Assembly: GCA_945482615.1 (NCBI GenBank)
Contig: CALYRG010000013.1
Coordinates: 1 to 33,521, forward strand
Reading direction: 5' to 3'
Source of the DNA: an uncultured Clostridia bacterium
GTDB taxonomy: Bacteria > Bacillota > Clostridia > Oscillospirales > Oscillospiraceae
Length of the DNA: 33,521 nt
The notes beneath the pieces were generated by a model. The model made no database searches, was not told the DNA's origin, and saw nothing but the letters and a program-made list of their open reading frames with translations. The position numbers and the translations under genes are program-made. Shown here piece after piece: positions 8,634-17,796 of the stretch. Position 1 is the first letter of the stretch; each line of letters opens with the position of its first letter.

Positions 8634-9071
8634 ATGACCGGCAAGGATGTAAAAATTGTCCTGAAAAAAGAAATCGGAAAGGCAAAAAAAGCCACTGCCA
8701 CAGCGTACTTTTTTATTCTCATTTCCGCGTTTTGCTATGGCGTGTTTTTCCTGTATAGCAGGGAAGCGATGCTCATTGGCACCGGGCTGCTGTTCGATGC
8801 CGCCGCCATATCCTATTTGCTCAAGGCCATCAAATTCACGCATCCCTACTGGGAGATGCAGCTGGCTATGAACCTGCAAAAGGAGCTCACTGCCGACAAT
8901 CTGGCCAGATTCTGCGCCGCCCTGGAGATTGCAAGCGAGGATAAGCTGCCCGCCTTCAATGACCGGGCCAGGGAAATCTTCTCCGAAACGGTGGAAAAGT
9001 GCCGCGAAAGCACCGCCTTCGGTGGGGAGGAAATTGACCGAATGGAGTCCCTTGTTCGTAAAGCTCTGTGA
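8634..9071 (+). CDS. Small membrane protein of unknown function
   Basis: A 145-residue protein that I do not recognise. It has a basic N-terminus, then two hydrophobic stretches (about residues 24-44 'AYFFILISAFCYGVFFLYS' and 46-66 'MLIGTGLLFDAAAISYLL') forming a membrane hairpin, and an acidic helical C-terminal half of about 75 residues that should lie in the cytoplasm. An AGAGGTG site precedes the ATG. It ends 12 bases before the LysR gene and is probably co-transcribed with it, so it may take part in sensing or regulation of the divergent TRAP operon; that is inference from position only. Confidence 0.7.
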   Translation: MTGKDVKIVLKKEIGKAKKATATAYFFILISAFCYGVFFLYSREAMLIGTGLLFDAAAISYLLKAIKFTHPYWEMQLAMNLQKELTADNLARFCAALEIASEDKLPAFNDRAREIFSETVEKCRESTAFGGEEIDRMESLVRKAL

Positions 9072-9083
9072 TGGGGAGAAACT

Positions 9084-10007
9084 ATGGACTTAAAACAATT
9101 AGAGTACATCATTGCTATCAGTGATTACGGAAACATAACAGCCGCCGCTGAACATCTGTATGTCACCCCTTCAGCCCTGAACCAGCAGCTGATCAAGCTT
9201 GAAGGCGAATTGGGCCTTTCGCTCTTTGTGCGAAACTACCGCCGCATGGAACCCACCGCTGCCGGACGATTGTATCTGGAAAACGCCCGCCGCATTCTGG
9301 AAATAAAGCAGAACACGTATTCGGAGCTGCAGGATATGGTCGGCAGGTATGACGGCGAATGCCGTTTGGGGATTCCTTTTGAACATGGCATGGACGCTAT
9401 TCTGGAATGCTATAAGCCTTTTCAAAAGAAGTACCCCAATATTCAGCTGATTTGCCGGGAAGGAATGGTCAATTGGCAGATTGAGCAGATTCAGTCCGGC
9501 GCTCTGGATGTTGGCTTTGTTCTGCTGACGGACAAGCCCCAGACTGACGATCAGTACTTCCAGTTGAGTGAGGAAAACCTGCTGTTGGGAATGCCCATCA
9601 ACCATCCGTTGGCACACCTTGCGCTGGATAGCAAGGGGAAATATCCCATCATCGACCTGGCACTGCTGAAGGACGATAGCTTCTGCCTGATGCAGCGTCA
9701 TTCCACCCAACGTCAGCGCATCGATCCCCTGTTCCATGCGGCGGGATATACGCCCTATGTAATCATGGAATCCTCTCAAAACCGGGCGGTTCGGAATATG
9801 GCAGCCAGGCAGAACTGCTGCTGTATCGTTCCCCAAACCTATGCTACCGATCGGAATAACCTTGTATGGTTCTCTCTGCCCACCTATCCCCGATTCACCT
9901 TTTATGCCATGCTGAAAAAGGGTCTGCGCCCGTCTAAGGCCATAACCGATCTGATTGCGCTGGTGCGCAGCTATTCTCAAACGCACTTTGATTTTCCCCT
10001 GCCCTAA
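9084..10007 (+). CDS. LysR-family transcriptional regulator
   Basis: The protein has 307 residues, the typical LysR size. The N-terminal winged helix-turn-helix (about residues 1-60) begins MDLKQLEYIIAISDYGNI and includes 'TAAAEHLYVTPSALNQQLIK' and 'LGLSLFVRNYRRMEPTAAG'. The rest (about 90-300) is the periplasmic-binding-like inducer domain with 'GECRLGIP'-like and 'IQSGALDVGFVL' motifs. A GGGGAG site precedes the ATG. It is divergent from dctQMP, the classic arrangement in which a LysR protein activates the adjacent operon in response to the imported compound or its product. The effector is unknown. Confidence 0.92.
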   Translation: MDLKQLEYIIAISDYGNITAAAEHLYVTPSALNQQLIKLEGELGLSLFVRNYRRMEPTAAGRLYLENARRILEIKQNTYSELQDMVGRYDGECRLGIPFEHGMDAILECYKPFQKKYPNIQLICREGMVNWQIEQIQSGALDVGFVLLTDKPQTDDQYFQLSEENLLLGMPINHPLAHLALDSKGKYPIIDLALLKDDSFCLMQRHSTQRQRIDPLFHAAGYTPYVIMESSQNRAVRNMAARQNCCCIVPQTYATDRNNLVWFSLPTYPRFTFYAMLKKGLRPSKAITDLIALVRSYSQTHFDFPLP

Positions 10008-10040
10008 AGGCGGCTTTCTCCTCATTTCCGTACAGAATAA

Positions 10041-10083
10041 TGCCCCCATAAAAGGCAGCTTTCTGCTGTCTCTTATGGGGGCA
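10041..10083. terminator. Hairpin between the LysR gene and the M24 peptidase
   Basis: Perfect 11-bp arms (TGCCCCCATAA at 10041-10051 and its complement at 10073-10083) enclose a smaller GCAG/CTGC stem. It lies between convergent genes and could stop transcription from both sides, although the T tracts are short. Confidence 0.6.
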
Positions 10084-10108
10084 AAAATACATGCACACAG
10101 CGCATTCC

Positions 10109-11179
10109 TTATCCGATCACTTGCAAATCCTTGGGGTAGCTGTTCAGCACCCGGCAGCCGTCCTCGGTCACCAGCACCAGATCCTCGATGCGCACACCAA
10201 ACTCTCCGGGCAGATAGATTCCCGGCTCGATGGAGAAGACCATACCGGGCCGGCAGACAGCATCGGAAGCGCCGGACACATCCGGGGGCTCATGGCAGTC
10301 GATGCCGCAGCCGTGGCCCAGCCGGTGGGTAAAGCAGGGGCCGTAGCCTCCCTGGGTGATGACGTCCCTGGCGATTCTGTCCAGCTCTGACAGGGGGACT
10401 CCCGGCTTTACCGCTGCCTCGGCTTCTTCGTTTGCCCTGCGCACCAGCTCATACACCTGGCGCTGCTTTTCGCTGACGGTCTTATAGAATACGGTGCGGG
10501 TCATGTCGCACCAGTACCGCCCGATGGGGGTAAAGATGTCGAAGATCACGCTGTCCCCCGGCTTTAGAACAGTGGAATCCCCGCTGTGGTGGGGATCGGC
10601 GCCGTTGGGGCCGAAGCAGACCAGCTGGGTACCCTCGCAGTCGGCACCCCGGGCCAGGAACTCCCGGTTTACCAGGGCCGCCAGCTCATTCTCCCGCACT
10701 CCATCGTGGAGGGCGGAAATGGCGGCGTGGATGACCTGGTCGTTCATGGCGGAGGCGTGGGCCATGGCGGCAGCTTCCGCTTCATCCTTGTACATGCGGC
10801 TGTTGTCCACCGGGAAGGAGCCCTCCACCGGAACAACATCCGGACGATGGCCCATCAGGCCAATGAGAAACTTGCTGTACCAGAACTTATCGATGCCCAG
10901 CTTGCCGGGGCTTACCGCCTGGGCCAGGTCCTTCACCGGGTCCTGCCCATCCTTGTGGGAGACAAAGGGCAGCTCCGACCTGGAGGACAGCCCGAAAATT
11001 TCGTTGCCAAAGAGGGTCAGCTTCCCCTCCCCGGTCACAAGCAGGGCGATCATCCGCTCGTGAGGCTCCACCCAGTACCCTGTCAGATAGAACAGCGACG
11101 TGGTGGAGGTCACCAGGATCTGAGAAAGCCCCGCCTCCCGCATCCGGGAGATAACCGATTGGATTCGTTGGTGATTCAT
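10109..11179 (-). CDS. M24 family metallopeptidase (Xaa-Pro aminopeptidase/dipeptidase type)
   Basis: The protein has 356 residues from ATG 11179 (MNHQRIQSVISRM), preceded by AGAGG. Residues of about 1-125 form the creatinase N-domain and 130-350 the 'pita-bread' catalytic domain. The five dinuclear metal ligands are visible: D214 in 'VIFDIFTPIG', D225 in 'WCDMTRTVF', H289 in 'HRLGHGCGID', E318 in 'SIEPGIYLPGEFG' and E332 in 'VRIEDLVLV'. The enzyme should remove N-terminal residues before proline, or split Xaa-Pro dipeptides, in the cytoplasm. It is the last gene after oppBCDF, a peptide-binding protein and a cyclophilin, although a strong hairpin precedes it. This context points to degradation of imported proline-containing peptides. 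Confidence 0.9.
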   Translation of the reverse strand: MNHQRIQSVISRMREAGLSQILVTSTTSLFYLTGYWVEPHERMIALLVTGEGKLTLFGNEIFGLSSRSELPFVSHKDGQDPVKDLAQAVSPGKLGIDKFWYSKFLIGLMGHRPDVVPVEGSFPVDNSRMYKDEAEAAAMAHASAMNDQVIHAAISALHDGVRENELAALVNREFLARGADCEGTQLVCFGPNGADPHHSGDSTVLKPGDSVIFDIFTPIGRYWCDMTRTVFYKTVSEKQRQVYELVRRANEEAEAAVKPGVPLSELDRIARDVITQGGYGPCFTHRLGHGCGIDCHEPPDVSGASDAVCRPGMVFSIEPGIYLPGEFGVRIEDLVLVTEDGCRVLNSYPKDLQVIG

Positions 11180-11216
11180 GGCGAAAACCTCTTTTCCCAA
11201 TGTATTGCGTCGGAAA

Positions 11217-11248
11217 CCCACGGCCGAAAGGTTCCTTTCAGCCGTGGG
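11217..11248 (-). terminator. Strong hairpin between the cyclophilin and M24 peptidase genes
   Basis: Outer arms CCCACGGC/GCCGTGGG (8 bp) and inner arms GAAAGG/CCTTTC (6 bp), separated by one mismatch, form a long stem with a 2-base loop. On the minus strand only TTTCC follows, so termination may be partial. Confidence 0.6.
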
Positions 11249-11255
11249 CCGTGTA

Positions 11256-11741
11256 TCAGGGTATGATCTCGATGGAGGAGATAATGGGCATGGACAGAGG
11301 CTTATTCCAGGTCTCCGGCCCGGAGGTCTCCACCTGGGCGATGGCATCGAGCACCTCGAAGCCTTCCGTCATCTGGCCGAAGGCGGCGTACCGGCCGTCC
11401 AGCTTGTGGGCATCCTTATGCACCACAAAGAACTGGGTTCCCGCCGTATCAAAGTCATCGTCCCGGGCCATGGACAGAGCGCCCCGGATATGGGGCAGGG
11501 GGTTGTCCACGCCGTTTTCCCGGAACTCTCCTTTCAGGTGGAAGTCGCTGTCGGTCATAATGTCATTATCCGGAGAGCCGGACTGGATAACATAGTCCTT
11601 CACGATCCGGCACCAGCCCAGGCCGTTGAAGAAGCCGCTTCGGGCCACCTTCACAAAGCTCTCCACCGTCAGAGGGGCGTACTGGGGATAGAGGGTGAAC
11701 ACCATATCCCCAAAGCCCTGGGTCACAATTCTGCACTCCAT
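11256..11741 (-). CDS. Cyclophilin-type peptidyl-prolyl isomerase
   Basis: The protein has 161 residues with no signal peptide, so it is cytoplasmic. The cyclophilin core is clear: 'FTLYPQYAPLTVESFVKVARSGFFNGLGWCRIVKDYVIQSG', 'GALSMARDDDFDTAGTQFFVV' and 'LDGRYAAFGQMTEGFEVLDAI'. It catalyses cis-trans isomerisation of peptide bonds before proline. The start codon overlaps the stop of the upstream binding-protein gene by one base (TAATG), so the two are translationally coupled. Placement between a peptide importer and a proline-directed peptidase suggests it may help present proline peptides for cleavage, which is inference. Confidence 0.92.
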   Translation of the reverse strand: MECRIVTQGFGDMVFTLYPQYAPLTVESFVKVARSGFFNGLGWCRIVKDYVIQSGSPDNDIMTDSDFHLKGEFRENGVDNPLPHIRGALSMARDDDFDTAGTQFFVVHKDAHKLDGRYAAFGQMTEGFEVLDAIAQVETSGPETWNKPLSMPIISSIEIIP

Positions 11742-13417
11742 TACTTATTGATAACGGCGTTCTGGAAATACATGTTGCTGGAAGCGGTCATATACACGCC
11801 GGAGACATAGTCCTTCATCAGGTAGTCGTTGGTCTTGTAGTACAGAGGAATGCAGGCATAGTCGTTGGAGGCAACGGCATCCGCCTGGAGCGTCAGCTCC
11901 GCGGCTGCGGCAGGATCGGTCTCCAGCATGACCTTCTCCACCAGCTCGTCATAGGCGGGGTTGGAGTAGAAGCCGATGTTGGTGGAGTCGCCGGTCTTGA
12001 ACAGGGGCAGGAAGCTCATGGGGTTCAGGTAATCCGCGCCCCAGCCCATGGCAGCCACTTCGTAGTCGCCCTTCTGGACGGACTCATAATAGACGGCCCA
12101 GTCGTTGGAGGAAATCTCCACATTGATGTTCAGGTTGGTCTTGAGCATCTCCGCCATGGCCTCCACGACCTTCTTGACGGTGTCGTTGGAGTAGTAGGAC
12201 AGCTGCAGGGTGGGGAAGCCTTCGCCGTTGGGATAGCCGGCCTCAGCCAGAGCGGCCTGGGCGGCCTCTACGTTGGCATTGGGGGACATCCCAAAGGTGC
12301 CGCGGCCATCGGTAATGTCCTTGCCGTCCACGCCGTAGCCGGGAGCCAGGAAGCTGTAAGCGGGTGTGGCATCCAGCTGGACAACATTGTCGATGATGGC
12401 CTGGCGGTCGATGGCCAGGTTCAGAGCCTTCCGAACCAGGACGTTGTCATAGGGAGCCTTGGAGCAGTTGATGTTATAGTAAACGGTGCCGTAGCTGGGG
12501 ATGGTGTTGACACCGGCGTTGGAGGCCTTCAGCCGGGCATAGTCAGCAGTGGAGATGGAGCGGATGCCGTCCACCTCGCCGGCTTCATAAGCGGTCAAAG
12601 CGGTGGCGGTGTCCAGGATGAAGCGGAAGGTCAGCTTCTCCAGGGTGACGCTGTCGGCATTCCAGTAGTTCTCGTTCTTCACCAGGACGTAGCCCTCGCC
12701 CAGCTTGATTTCCTCCATCTTGAAGGGGCCGTTGCAGACATAGGTGTCAGCGCTGGCAGTCCAGCGGTCGCCGTTGGCCTCGATGGTGGCCTTCTGCACC
12801 GGGTCAAAGCACCACATGCTCACCAGGTCGATGAAGAAGGAGGTGGGCTGGATCAGCGTGATCTCCAGAGTGGTGTCGTCCAGAGCCTTCACACCCACCT
12901 CTTCGGCAGTACCGGTTCCGTCATAGTAGGCCTGAGCACCCTGGATGTAATCGGCCAGCATGCTGTAATACTGGGCGGTGGTGGCGGGGGTCAGCACACG
13001 CAGGGCGGAATAGACAAAGTCATTGGCGGTAAGGGGCGTTCCGTCGCTCCACTTAAGGCCCTCCCGCAGATGGAAGGTGTAGACCAGGCCGTCGTCGCTG
13101 ATGTCCCAGCTCTCGGCACTGCCGGGGACAATGGAACCGGTGGAATCGTAGGTCACCAGGCCTTCGAAGCAGTTGGACAGGACATACTGGGCGAAGGAGT
13201 TGTTGGTGACGGTGGGGTCAATACCGTCAGGCTCGTCGGACAGCACGAAGGTCAGCTCCTGAGGAGCCGGCTCGGCAGAGGCAGCCGGGGCCGGAGTGGA
13301 AGTGGTGGGAGCCGGGGCAATGTCGTTGATGTTGCCGGCGGGAGCGGCATTGCCGCCGCAGGCAGCCAGGCCCAGGCACATGACAAAGGCCAGCGCAAGG
13401 GAAATAAGCTTTTTCAT
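11741..13417 (-). CDS. oppA: Oligopeptide/dipeptide-binding lipoprotein (SBP family 5)
   Basis: The protein has 558 residues with a lipoprotein signal peptide (MKKLISLALAFVMCLGLAAC, Cys20) and a Pro/Ala/Thr linker. The order of the mature protein is the normal family 5 order: 'VLSDEPDGIDPTVTNNSFAQYVLSNCFEGLV' first, then 'LREGLKWSDGTPLTANDFVYS', 'YVCNGPFKMEE', 'RKALNLAIDRQAI', and 'YEVAAMGWGADYLNPMSFLPLF', ending with 'ACIPLYYKTNDYLMKDYVSGVYM'. It captures peptides outside the cell for OppBCDF. It is placed after oppF in the operon, with an AAAGGAA site before the ATG. The closing C-terminal segment is in its normal place, in contrast to the second binding protein at 30309-32501. Confidence 0.93.
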   Translation of the reverse strand: MKKLISLALAFVMCLGLAACGGNAAPAGNINDIAPAPTTSTPAPAASAEPAPQELTFVLSDEPDGIDPTVTNNSFAQYVLSNCFEGLVTYDSTGSIVPGSAESWDISDDGLVYTFHLREGLKWSDGTPLTANDFVYSALRVLTPATTAQYYSMLADYIQGAQAYYDGTGTAEEVGVKALDDTTLEITLIQPTSFFIDLVSMWCFDPVQKATIEANGDRWTASADTYVCNGPFKMEEIKLGEGYVLVKNENYWNADSVTLEKLTFRFILDTATALTAYEAGEVDGIRSISTADYARLKASNAGVNTIPSYGTVYYNINCSKAPYDNVLVRKALNLAIDRQAIIDNVVQLDATPAYSFLAPGYGVDGKDITDGRGTFGMSPNANVEAAQAALAEAGYPNGEGFPTLQLSYYSNDTVKKVVEAMAEMLKTNLNINVEISSNDWAVYYESVQKGDYEVAAMGWGADYLNPMSFLPLFKTGDSTNIGFYSNPAYDELVEKVMLETDPAAAAELTLQADAVASNDYACIPLYYKTNDYLMKDYVSGVYMTASSNMYFQNAVINK

Positions 13418-13491
13418 TTTCTGGTCGTTCCTTTCTGTTTGTTGTTGTGTATTGACAGGCGGGTCTCAGCCGCCGGGTCAAACGGATGGAG

Positions 13492-14451
13492 TCAGTCGTA
13501 CAGGTGGCAGGCCACGCTGTGGCCCGGGGCGGCCTCCTTCATGCAGGGGGCTTCCTGAGAACAGATGGGCTTGGCAAAGGGGCAGCGGGTGTGGAACCGG
13601 CAGCCGGCAGGGGGCGTCACCGGACTGGGCAGGTCTCCGGCAACACCGCCGGACTTCTTCTGCCGGGCCAGAGCGGGGTTCGCCACCGGAATGGCGCTGA
13701 GCAGGCCCTGGGTGTAGGGGTGCAGCGGGTGGCTGTAGATCTCCTCCGCCCCGCACAGCTCCACCAGCTGGCCCAGGTACATCACGCCCACCACATCGGA
13801 GACGTAGCGAACCATGGACAGGTCGTGGGCAATGAACAGATAGGCCAGTCCCTTCTCCTGCTGATAGTCCCGCAGAAGGTTCACCACCTGGGCCTGGATG
13901 GACACATCCAGGGCAGAGATGGGCTCGTCACAGATGACCAGCTCCGGCTGGAGCACCAGTGCCCGGGCGATGCCCACCCGCTGGCGCTGTCCCCCGGAGA
14001 ACTCGTGGGCATAGCGGTCCGCGTGCTCCCGGGTCAGACCCACACGCTCCAGCATGGGGTAGACGAAGCTGTTGGCCTGCTCCCGGTTTTTCACAACGTG
14101 ATGGGCAAGCAGAGGTTCTGCAATGATGTCCCGGACAGTCATCCGGGCATTGAGGGAGGAATAGGGGTCCTGAAAGACCATCTGCATCTTCCTGCGCAGG
14201 GGCTGCAGCTGCTTCTGGGACATGTGGGTGATATCTGTCCCATCCAGGAGAATTGTCCCTCCCGTGGGGTCATAGACACGGATGATAGAGCGGGCGCAGC
14301 TGGACTTGCCGCAGCCGGATTCTCCCACAAGGCCCAGGGTCTGTCCCCGGCGGATGCAGAAGGAGACATCATCCACCGCGTGAACCACTTCCTTCCGGCC
14401 CAACCGGAAGTGCTGGGTCAGGTGCTCCACCTCCAGAATGTTCTCGTTCAT
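13492..14451 (-). CDS. oppF: Oligopeptide ABC transporter ATPase, OppF type
   Basis: The protein has 319 residues with a complete ABC ATPase: Walker A 'GESGCGKSS', Q-loop '[11 protein letters not shown]', signature '[14 protein letters not shown]', Walker B '[12 protein letters not shown]' and H-loop 'FIAHDLSMV'. The C-terminal oligopeptide-transporter extension has the Cys-rich motif '[14 protein letters not shown]'. It pairs with OppD to drive peptide import. The start overlaps the end of oppD by four bases. Confidence 0.95.
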   Translation of the reverse strand: MNENILEVEHLTQHFRLGRKEVVHAVDDVSFCIRRGQTLGLVGESGCGKSSCARSIIRVYDPTGGTILLDGTDITHMSQKQLQPLRRKMQMVFQDPYSSLNARMTVRDIIAEPLLAHHVVKNREQANSFVYPMLERVGLTREHADRYAHEFSGGQRQRVGIARALVLQPELVICDEPISALDVSIQAQVVNLLRDYQQEKGLAYLFIAHDLSMVRYVSDVVGVMYLGQLVELCGAEEIYSHPLHPYTQGLLSAIPVANPALARQKKSGGVAGDLPSPVTPPAGCRFHTRCPFAKPICSQEAPCMKEAAPGHSVACHLYD

Positions 14452-15479
14452 CGTGCAGCCTCCTTTCGGAAGGGGTTATTCTCCGCCGGGGCGTCCGGCT
14501 GGAGCAGCCAGCACATGGAGCGGCGGTTCTCCCCCAGGGACACGTAGGGCGGGCACTGGGCCGCACAGATCTTCCGTGCATAGGGGCACCGGGGCGCGAA
14601 GGGGCAGCCCTGAGGCGGGTTGGTCATATCCGGAGGCGATCCGGGAATGGAGGGCAGCCGCCCGGTTTTATCCTGATTCAGCGCCGGGATGGAGGCCATC
14701 AGGCCCATGGTATAGGGATGGCCCGGGTTTTCAAACAGATCGTCAATGGGGGCTTCCTCCATGATGAGACCGCCATACATGACCAGCACCCGCTGGCACA
14801 GCTCCGCCACCACGCCCAGATCGTGGGTAATAAAGATGATGCTGGCTCCGGACTCCTGCTGAAGGGTGCGCAGCTGCTTGAGGATCTGATCCTGAATGGT
14901 CACGTCCAGGGCGGTGGTAGGCTCATCGGCGATGAGCAGATCCGGCTTGTTGGCCAGAGCCATAGCGATCATCACACGCTGGCGCATGCCGCCGGAGAAC
15001 TGATGGGGAAATTCCTTCAGCCGCTTTTCCGGCTCGGGAATGCGCACCTGGCCGAACAGCTCCAGCACCTGCCGGCGCAGCTGCTCTCTGGTCAGCTCCT
15101 TATGGTGGATCTTCAGCATTTCCTCCACCTGCTTGCCCACCGGAATCAGGGGGTTCAGGGAGGACATGGGGTCCTGGAAGATCATGGAGATCCGCTTGCC
15201 CCGGATCTGCCGCAGCTGCTTGGGGGTCAGTCCGGTGAGCTCCTGTCCGTCAAAGACGATGGAGCTTTCCCTGTCGATCCGGGCGGTGCCCGGAAGGAGC
15301 CGCAGGATGGACATGGACGAGACGCTCTTGCCGGAGCCGGACTCTCCCACGATGCCCACGATCTCCCCTTTTCCCACCTGGAAGCTGATGCCCCGGACGG
15401 CCTGGACTGCGCCGCTGCCGGTGAGGAAGGTAGTCTTTAAGTTATTGACGGTGAGAATGGCTTCCACAGTATTCAGCAC
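14448..15479 (-). CDS. oppD: Oligopeptide ABC transporter ATPase, OppD type
   Basis: The protein has 343 residues with Walker A 'GESGSGKS' (45-52), Q102 in '[13 protein letters not shown]', signature '[14 protein letters not shown]', Walker B '[12 protein letters not shown]' and H-loop 'FITHDLGVV'. The C-terminal motif '[21 protein letters not shown]' carries the four Cys typical of Opp/Dpp ATPases. The first codon is GTG at 15479, one base after the oppC stop; a second GTG at 15467 is better spaced from the GAGG and may be the real start. Only 51 residues separate the Walker A lysine from the Q-loop, which makes it a useful comparison for the second system's enlarged ATPase. Confidence 0.94.
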   Translation of the reverse strand: MLNTVEAILTVNNLKTTFLTGSGAVQAVRGISFQVGKGEIVGIVGESGSGKSVSSMSILRLLPGTARIDRESSIVFDGQELTGLTPKQLRQIRGKRISMIFQDPMSSLNPLIPVGKQVEEMLKIHHKELTREQLRRQVLELFGQVRIPEPEKRLKEFPHQFSGGMRQRVMIAMALANKPDLLIADEPTTALDVTIQDQILKQLRTLQQESGASIIFITHDLGVVAELCQRVLVMYGGLIMEEAPIDDLFENPGHPYTMGLMASIPALNQDKTGRLPSIPGSPPDMTNPPQGCPFAPRCPYARKICAAQCPPYVSLGENRRSMCWLLQPDAPAENNPFRKEAAR

Positions 15480-15480
15480 C

Positions 15481-16635
15481 TCACTTTTTCAGTTTGGGAT
15501 CCAGCGCGTCCCGCATACCGTCCCCCAGGAAGTTGAAGGCGAACATAATCAGGCAGATCACCAGGGCGGGGATCAGCAGCTCGTGGGGACTGGTGCGCAG
15601 GTTGGCGTTGGCATCGTTGCACATGGTGCCGAGGCTTGCCAGGGGCGGCCGCAGACCGATGCCCAGATAGCCCAGGAAGGCCTCCATGAAAATGGCGGAG
15701 GGAATGAGCATGGTGGCCGTCACCAGAATGGAGCCCATGGCATTGGGGATCAGGTGCTGCAGAAGGATCGTCCGGGAGGAGGAGCCGATGGTTCTGGCAG
15801 CCAGCACAAACTCCTGCTGCTTCAGGCTCAGCACCTGTCCGCGGACCACCCGGGCCATGTCCACCCAGTAGACCAGACCCAGGGCGATGATAATGCTCTG
15901 CAGGCCCTGGCCAAAGACCATCATAATGAGAATGACATACAGCGTCAGGGGGATGGTGCTGATGATGTCCACAATGCGCATCATCACCGCGTCCACCATG
16001 CCGCCCAGAAAGCCGGAGATGCCGCCGTAGAGGATGCCGATGACCAGGTTTACCAGGACGGAGACAAAGGCAACCATCAGCGACACCCGGGTGCCGTACA
16101 TCAGCCGCGCCAGGATATCCCGGCCCAGAGCGTCCGTGCCCAGCAGATGGTCGTGATTCCAGATATGGCCCGCGGGGTAGATGTTGCCGGTGGCCTCATC
16201 ACACACCACATAGACGGAGCGTCCGTAGTACAGGGCTACCTCTTTGCCGTCACAGTCGAAAATGGTCATGGACTTTTCGTGTTCATACCGGACGACAGGA
16301 AGCATGCCGGTAAGGGAGCCGTTTTCATCCACCCGGATGAGCTTCAGGGATGGCGTGATGTAGACCCGGCAGGAGCCTACGTCGTAGACCTTCATCACAG
16401 GGGGAATGTTCACCATCTCCAGGCTCTGGTCGGAATAGGAGTAGCTCGTCAGGAAGGGGCCCACCAGGGCGAACAGCATAAACAGAAGGATCATCAGAAG
16501 TCCCGCCACAGCAGTGGGCTTGCGGCATAGACGAAACCAGACATCGGCAGCGAAGGTGCGGTTCCTGCTCCAGATTTTTTCCCGGGATTCGCTGGTCTGC
16601 TCCAGCATTTCCCATTTGTTTTCCATGGTCTGCAT
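15481..16635 (-). CDS. oppC: Oligopeptide ABC transporter permease, OppC type, with enlarged external loop
   Basis: The protein has 384 residues, longer than the usual ~300. A basic cytoplasmic N-terminus precedes a first membrane segment ('AVAGLLMILLFMLFALVG'). Then an extra region of about 100 residues (roughly 65-165, including 'MKVYDVGSCRVYITPSLKL' and 'MTIFDCDGKEVALYYGRSVY') is predicted outside. The normal OppC core resumes at 'HLLGTDALGRDILARLMYGTRVSL', with the EAA-type loop 'VLAARTIGSSSRTILLQHLI'. It forms the channel with OppB. An internal ATG at 16626 is an alternative start. It begins 12 bases after oppB. Confidence 0.93.
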   Translation of the reverse strand: MQTMENKWEMLEQTSESREKIWSRNRTFAADVWFRLCRKPTAVAGLLMILLFMLFALVGPFLTSYSYSDQSLEMVNIPPVMKVYDVGSCRVYITPSLKLIRVDENGSLTGMLPVVRYEHEKSMTIFDCDGKEVALYYGRSVYVVCDEATGNIYPAGHIWNHDHLLGTDALGRDILARLMYGTRVSLMVAFVSVLVNLVIGILYGGISGFLGGMVDAVMMRIVDIISTIPLTLYVILIMMVFGQGLQSIIIALGLVYWVDMARVVRGQVLSLKQQEFVLAARTIGSSSRTILLQHLIPNAMGSILVTATMLIPSAIFMEAFLGYLGIGLRPPLASLGTMCNDANANLRTSPHELLIPALVICLIMFAFNFLGDGMRDALDPKLKK

Positions 16636-16647
16636 ACATCCGCCCCC

Positions 16648-17565
16648 TTACTCGTATTGGATGCGGGGATCGATGAGACAGTAGAACACGTCCACCACCA
16701 GCACCATGGCCATCAGGAACGCGGCATAGAAAATGGTGACCCCCATGATTGTTGTATAGTCCCGCTGGGACACGCTGTTGACGAAGTACTTGCCAAGGCC
16801 CGGGATGGCGAAGATGTTCTCCACCACGAAGCTGCCGGTGAGCAGGTTGGCAACGGTGGGGCCCAGCACCGTGATAACCGGAAGCAGGGCGTTGCGCAGG
16901 GCATGGCGGGTAATGATCTTAAACTCGGACAGGCCCTTGGCCCGGGCGGTGCGGATGTAGTCCTGGCCCATGACCTCCAGCAGGCTGGAGCGGGTGAGCC
17001 TCGCCAGATAGCTCACGGAATAGCCGCCCAGGGTCACCACCGGCAGGATGTAGCCCTTCCAGCTGTCCAGGCCATAGGATGGCATCCAGCCCAGCCGGTA
17101 GGAGAAGAAGTACACCAGAATGGAGGCGATGACAAACGAGGGGATGGTGACACCGATGGTGGCAGCAGCCATGATGAGCATGTCCTGCCACTTCCCGTTG
17201 CGCACCGCCGCCAGAATACCCATGGGGATGGATGCCAGAAGCACAAACACAATGGTGATGAAGCCCAGTCTGCCCGAGACAGGGAAGCCGTTTTCGATGA
17301 ACTCATTGACGGTCTTGCCGGTGTACTTGTAGGAGGGGCCAAAGTCTCCGTGGAGCAGGCCCTTCATATAGCTGAGGAACTGAACAGGCAGGGGCTTGTC
17401 CAGGCCGTATTTTTCGTTGAGGGCTGCTTCCACCTCCTCGGCGACCTTCCGGTCACTGGTGAAGGGGCCGCCGGGGACGGCGTGCATCAGGCTGAAGGTA
17501 ATCAGGCAAATGGCCAGCATGGACAGAATCATCATGCCCACCCGTTTGGCAAAGTATTTGGCCAT
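16648..17565 (-). CDS. oppB: Oligopeptide ABC transporter permease, OppB type
   Basis: The protein has 305 residues with six predicted membrane segments. The start MAKYFAKRVGMMILSMLAIC follows AAAGGAGG. Family landmarks are 'FLSYMKGLLHGDFGPSYKY', the EAA loop 'YIRTARAKGLSEFKIITRHALRNALLP' and 'FVVENIFAIPGLGKYFVNSV'. It is the first gene of the oppBCDF-oppA-cyclophilin run and has a good promoter upstream. Confidence 0.95.
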   Translation of the reverse strand: MAKYFAKRVGMMILSMLAICLITFSLMHAVPGGPFTSDRKVAEEVEAALNEKYGLDKPLPVQFLSYMKGLLHGDFGPSYKYTGKTVNEFIENGFPVSGRLGFITIVFVLLASIPMGILAAVRNGKWQDMLIMAAATIGVTIPSFVIASILVYFFSYRLGWMPSYGLDSWKGYILPVVTLGGYSVSYLARLTRSSLLEVMGQDYIRTARAKGLSEFKIITRHALRNALLPVITVLGPTVANLLTGSFVVENIFAIPGLGKYFVNSVSQRDYTTIMGVTIFYAAFLMAMVLVVDVFYCLIDPRIQYE

Positions 17566-17659
17566 AGGAAAGCCTCCTTTGCTGGTTTGATCTGAGACCT
17601 GCCCGGAGCGCTGTGGCCCAAGCTCCCCGGTTCTTTTGGTCTAAAAAAATACACAAATC

Positions 17660-17687
17660 ATTCTACCGCTTTTTATGCAAAATGCAA
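17660..17687 (-). promoter_or_regulatory. Promoter of the opp operon
   Basis: On the minus strand TTGCAT (17687-17682) and TAGAAT (17665-17660) are separated by 16 bases. Transcription would start near 17653 with a leader of about 88 bases before oppB. Confidence 0.65.
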
Positions 17688-17796
17688 GGGGCAAATTCAA
17701 TAATTTTTCATATTTTTCCATTCTTTTTTCTGTCACGTCCGGATTCGACCCTCCTCCGAAGGCGGACGGCCGTTTTTCTCCTGTAGAAAAGCGCAA

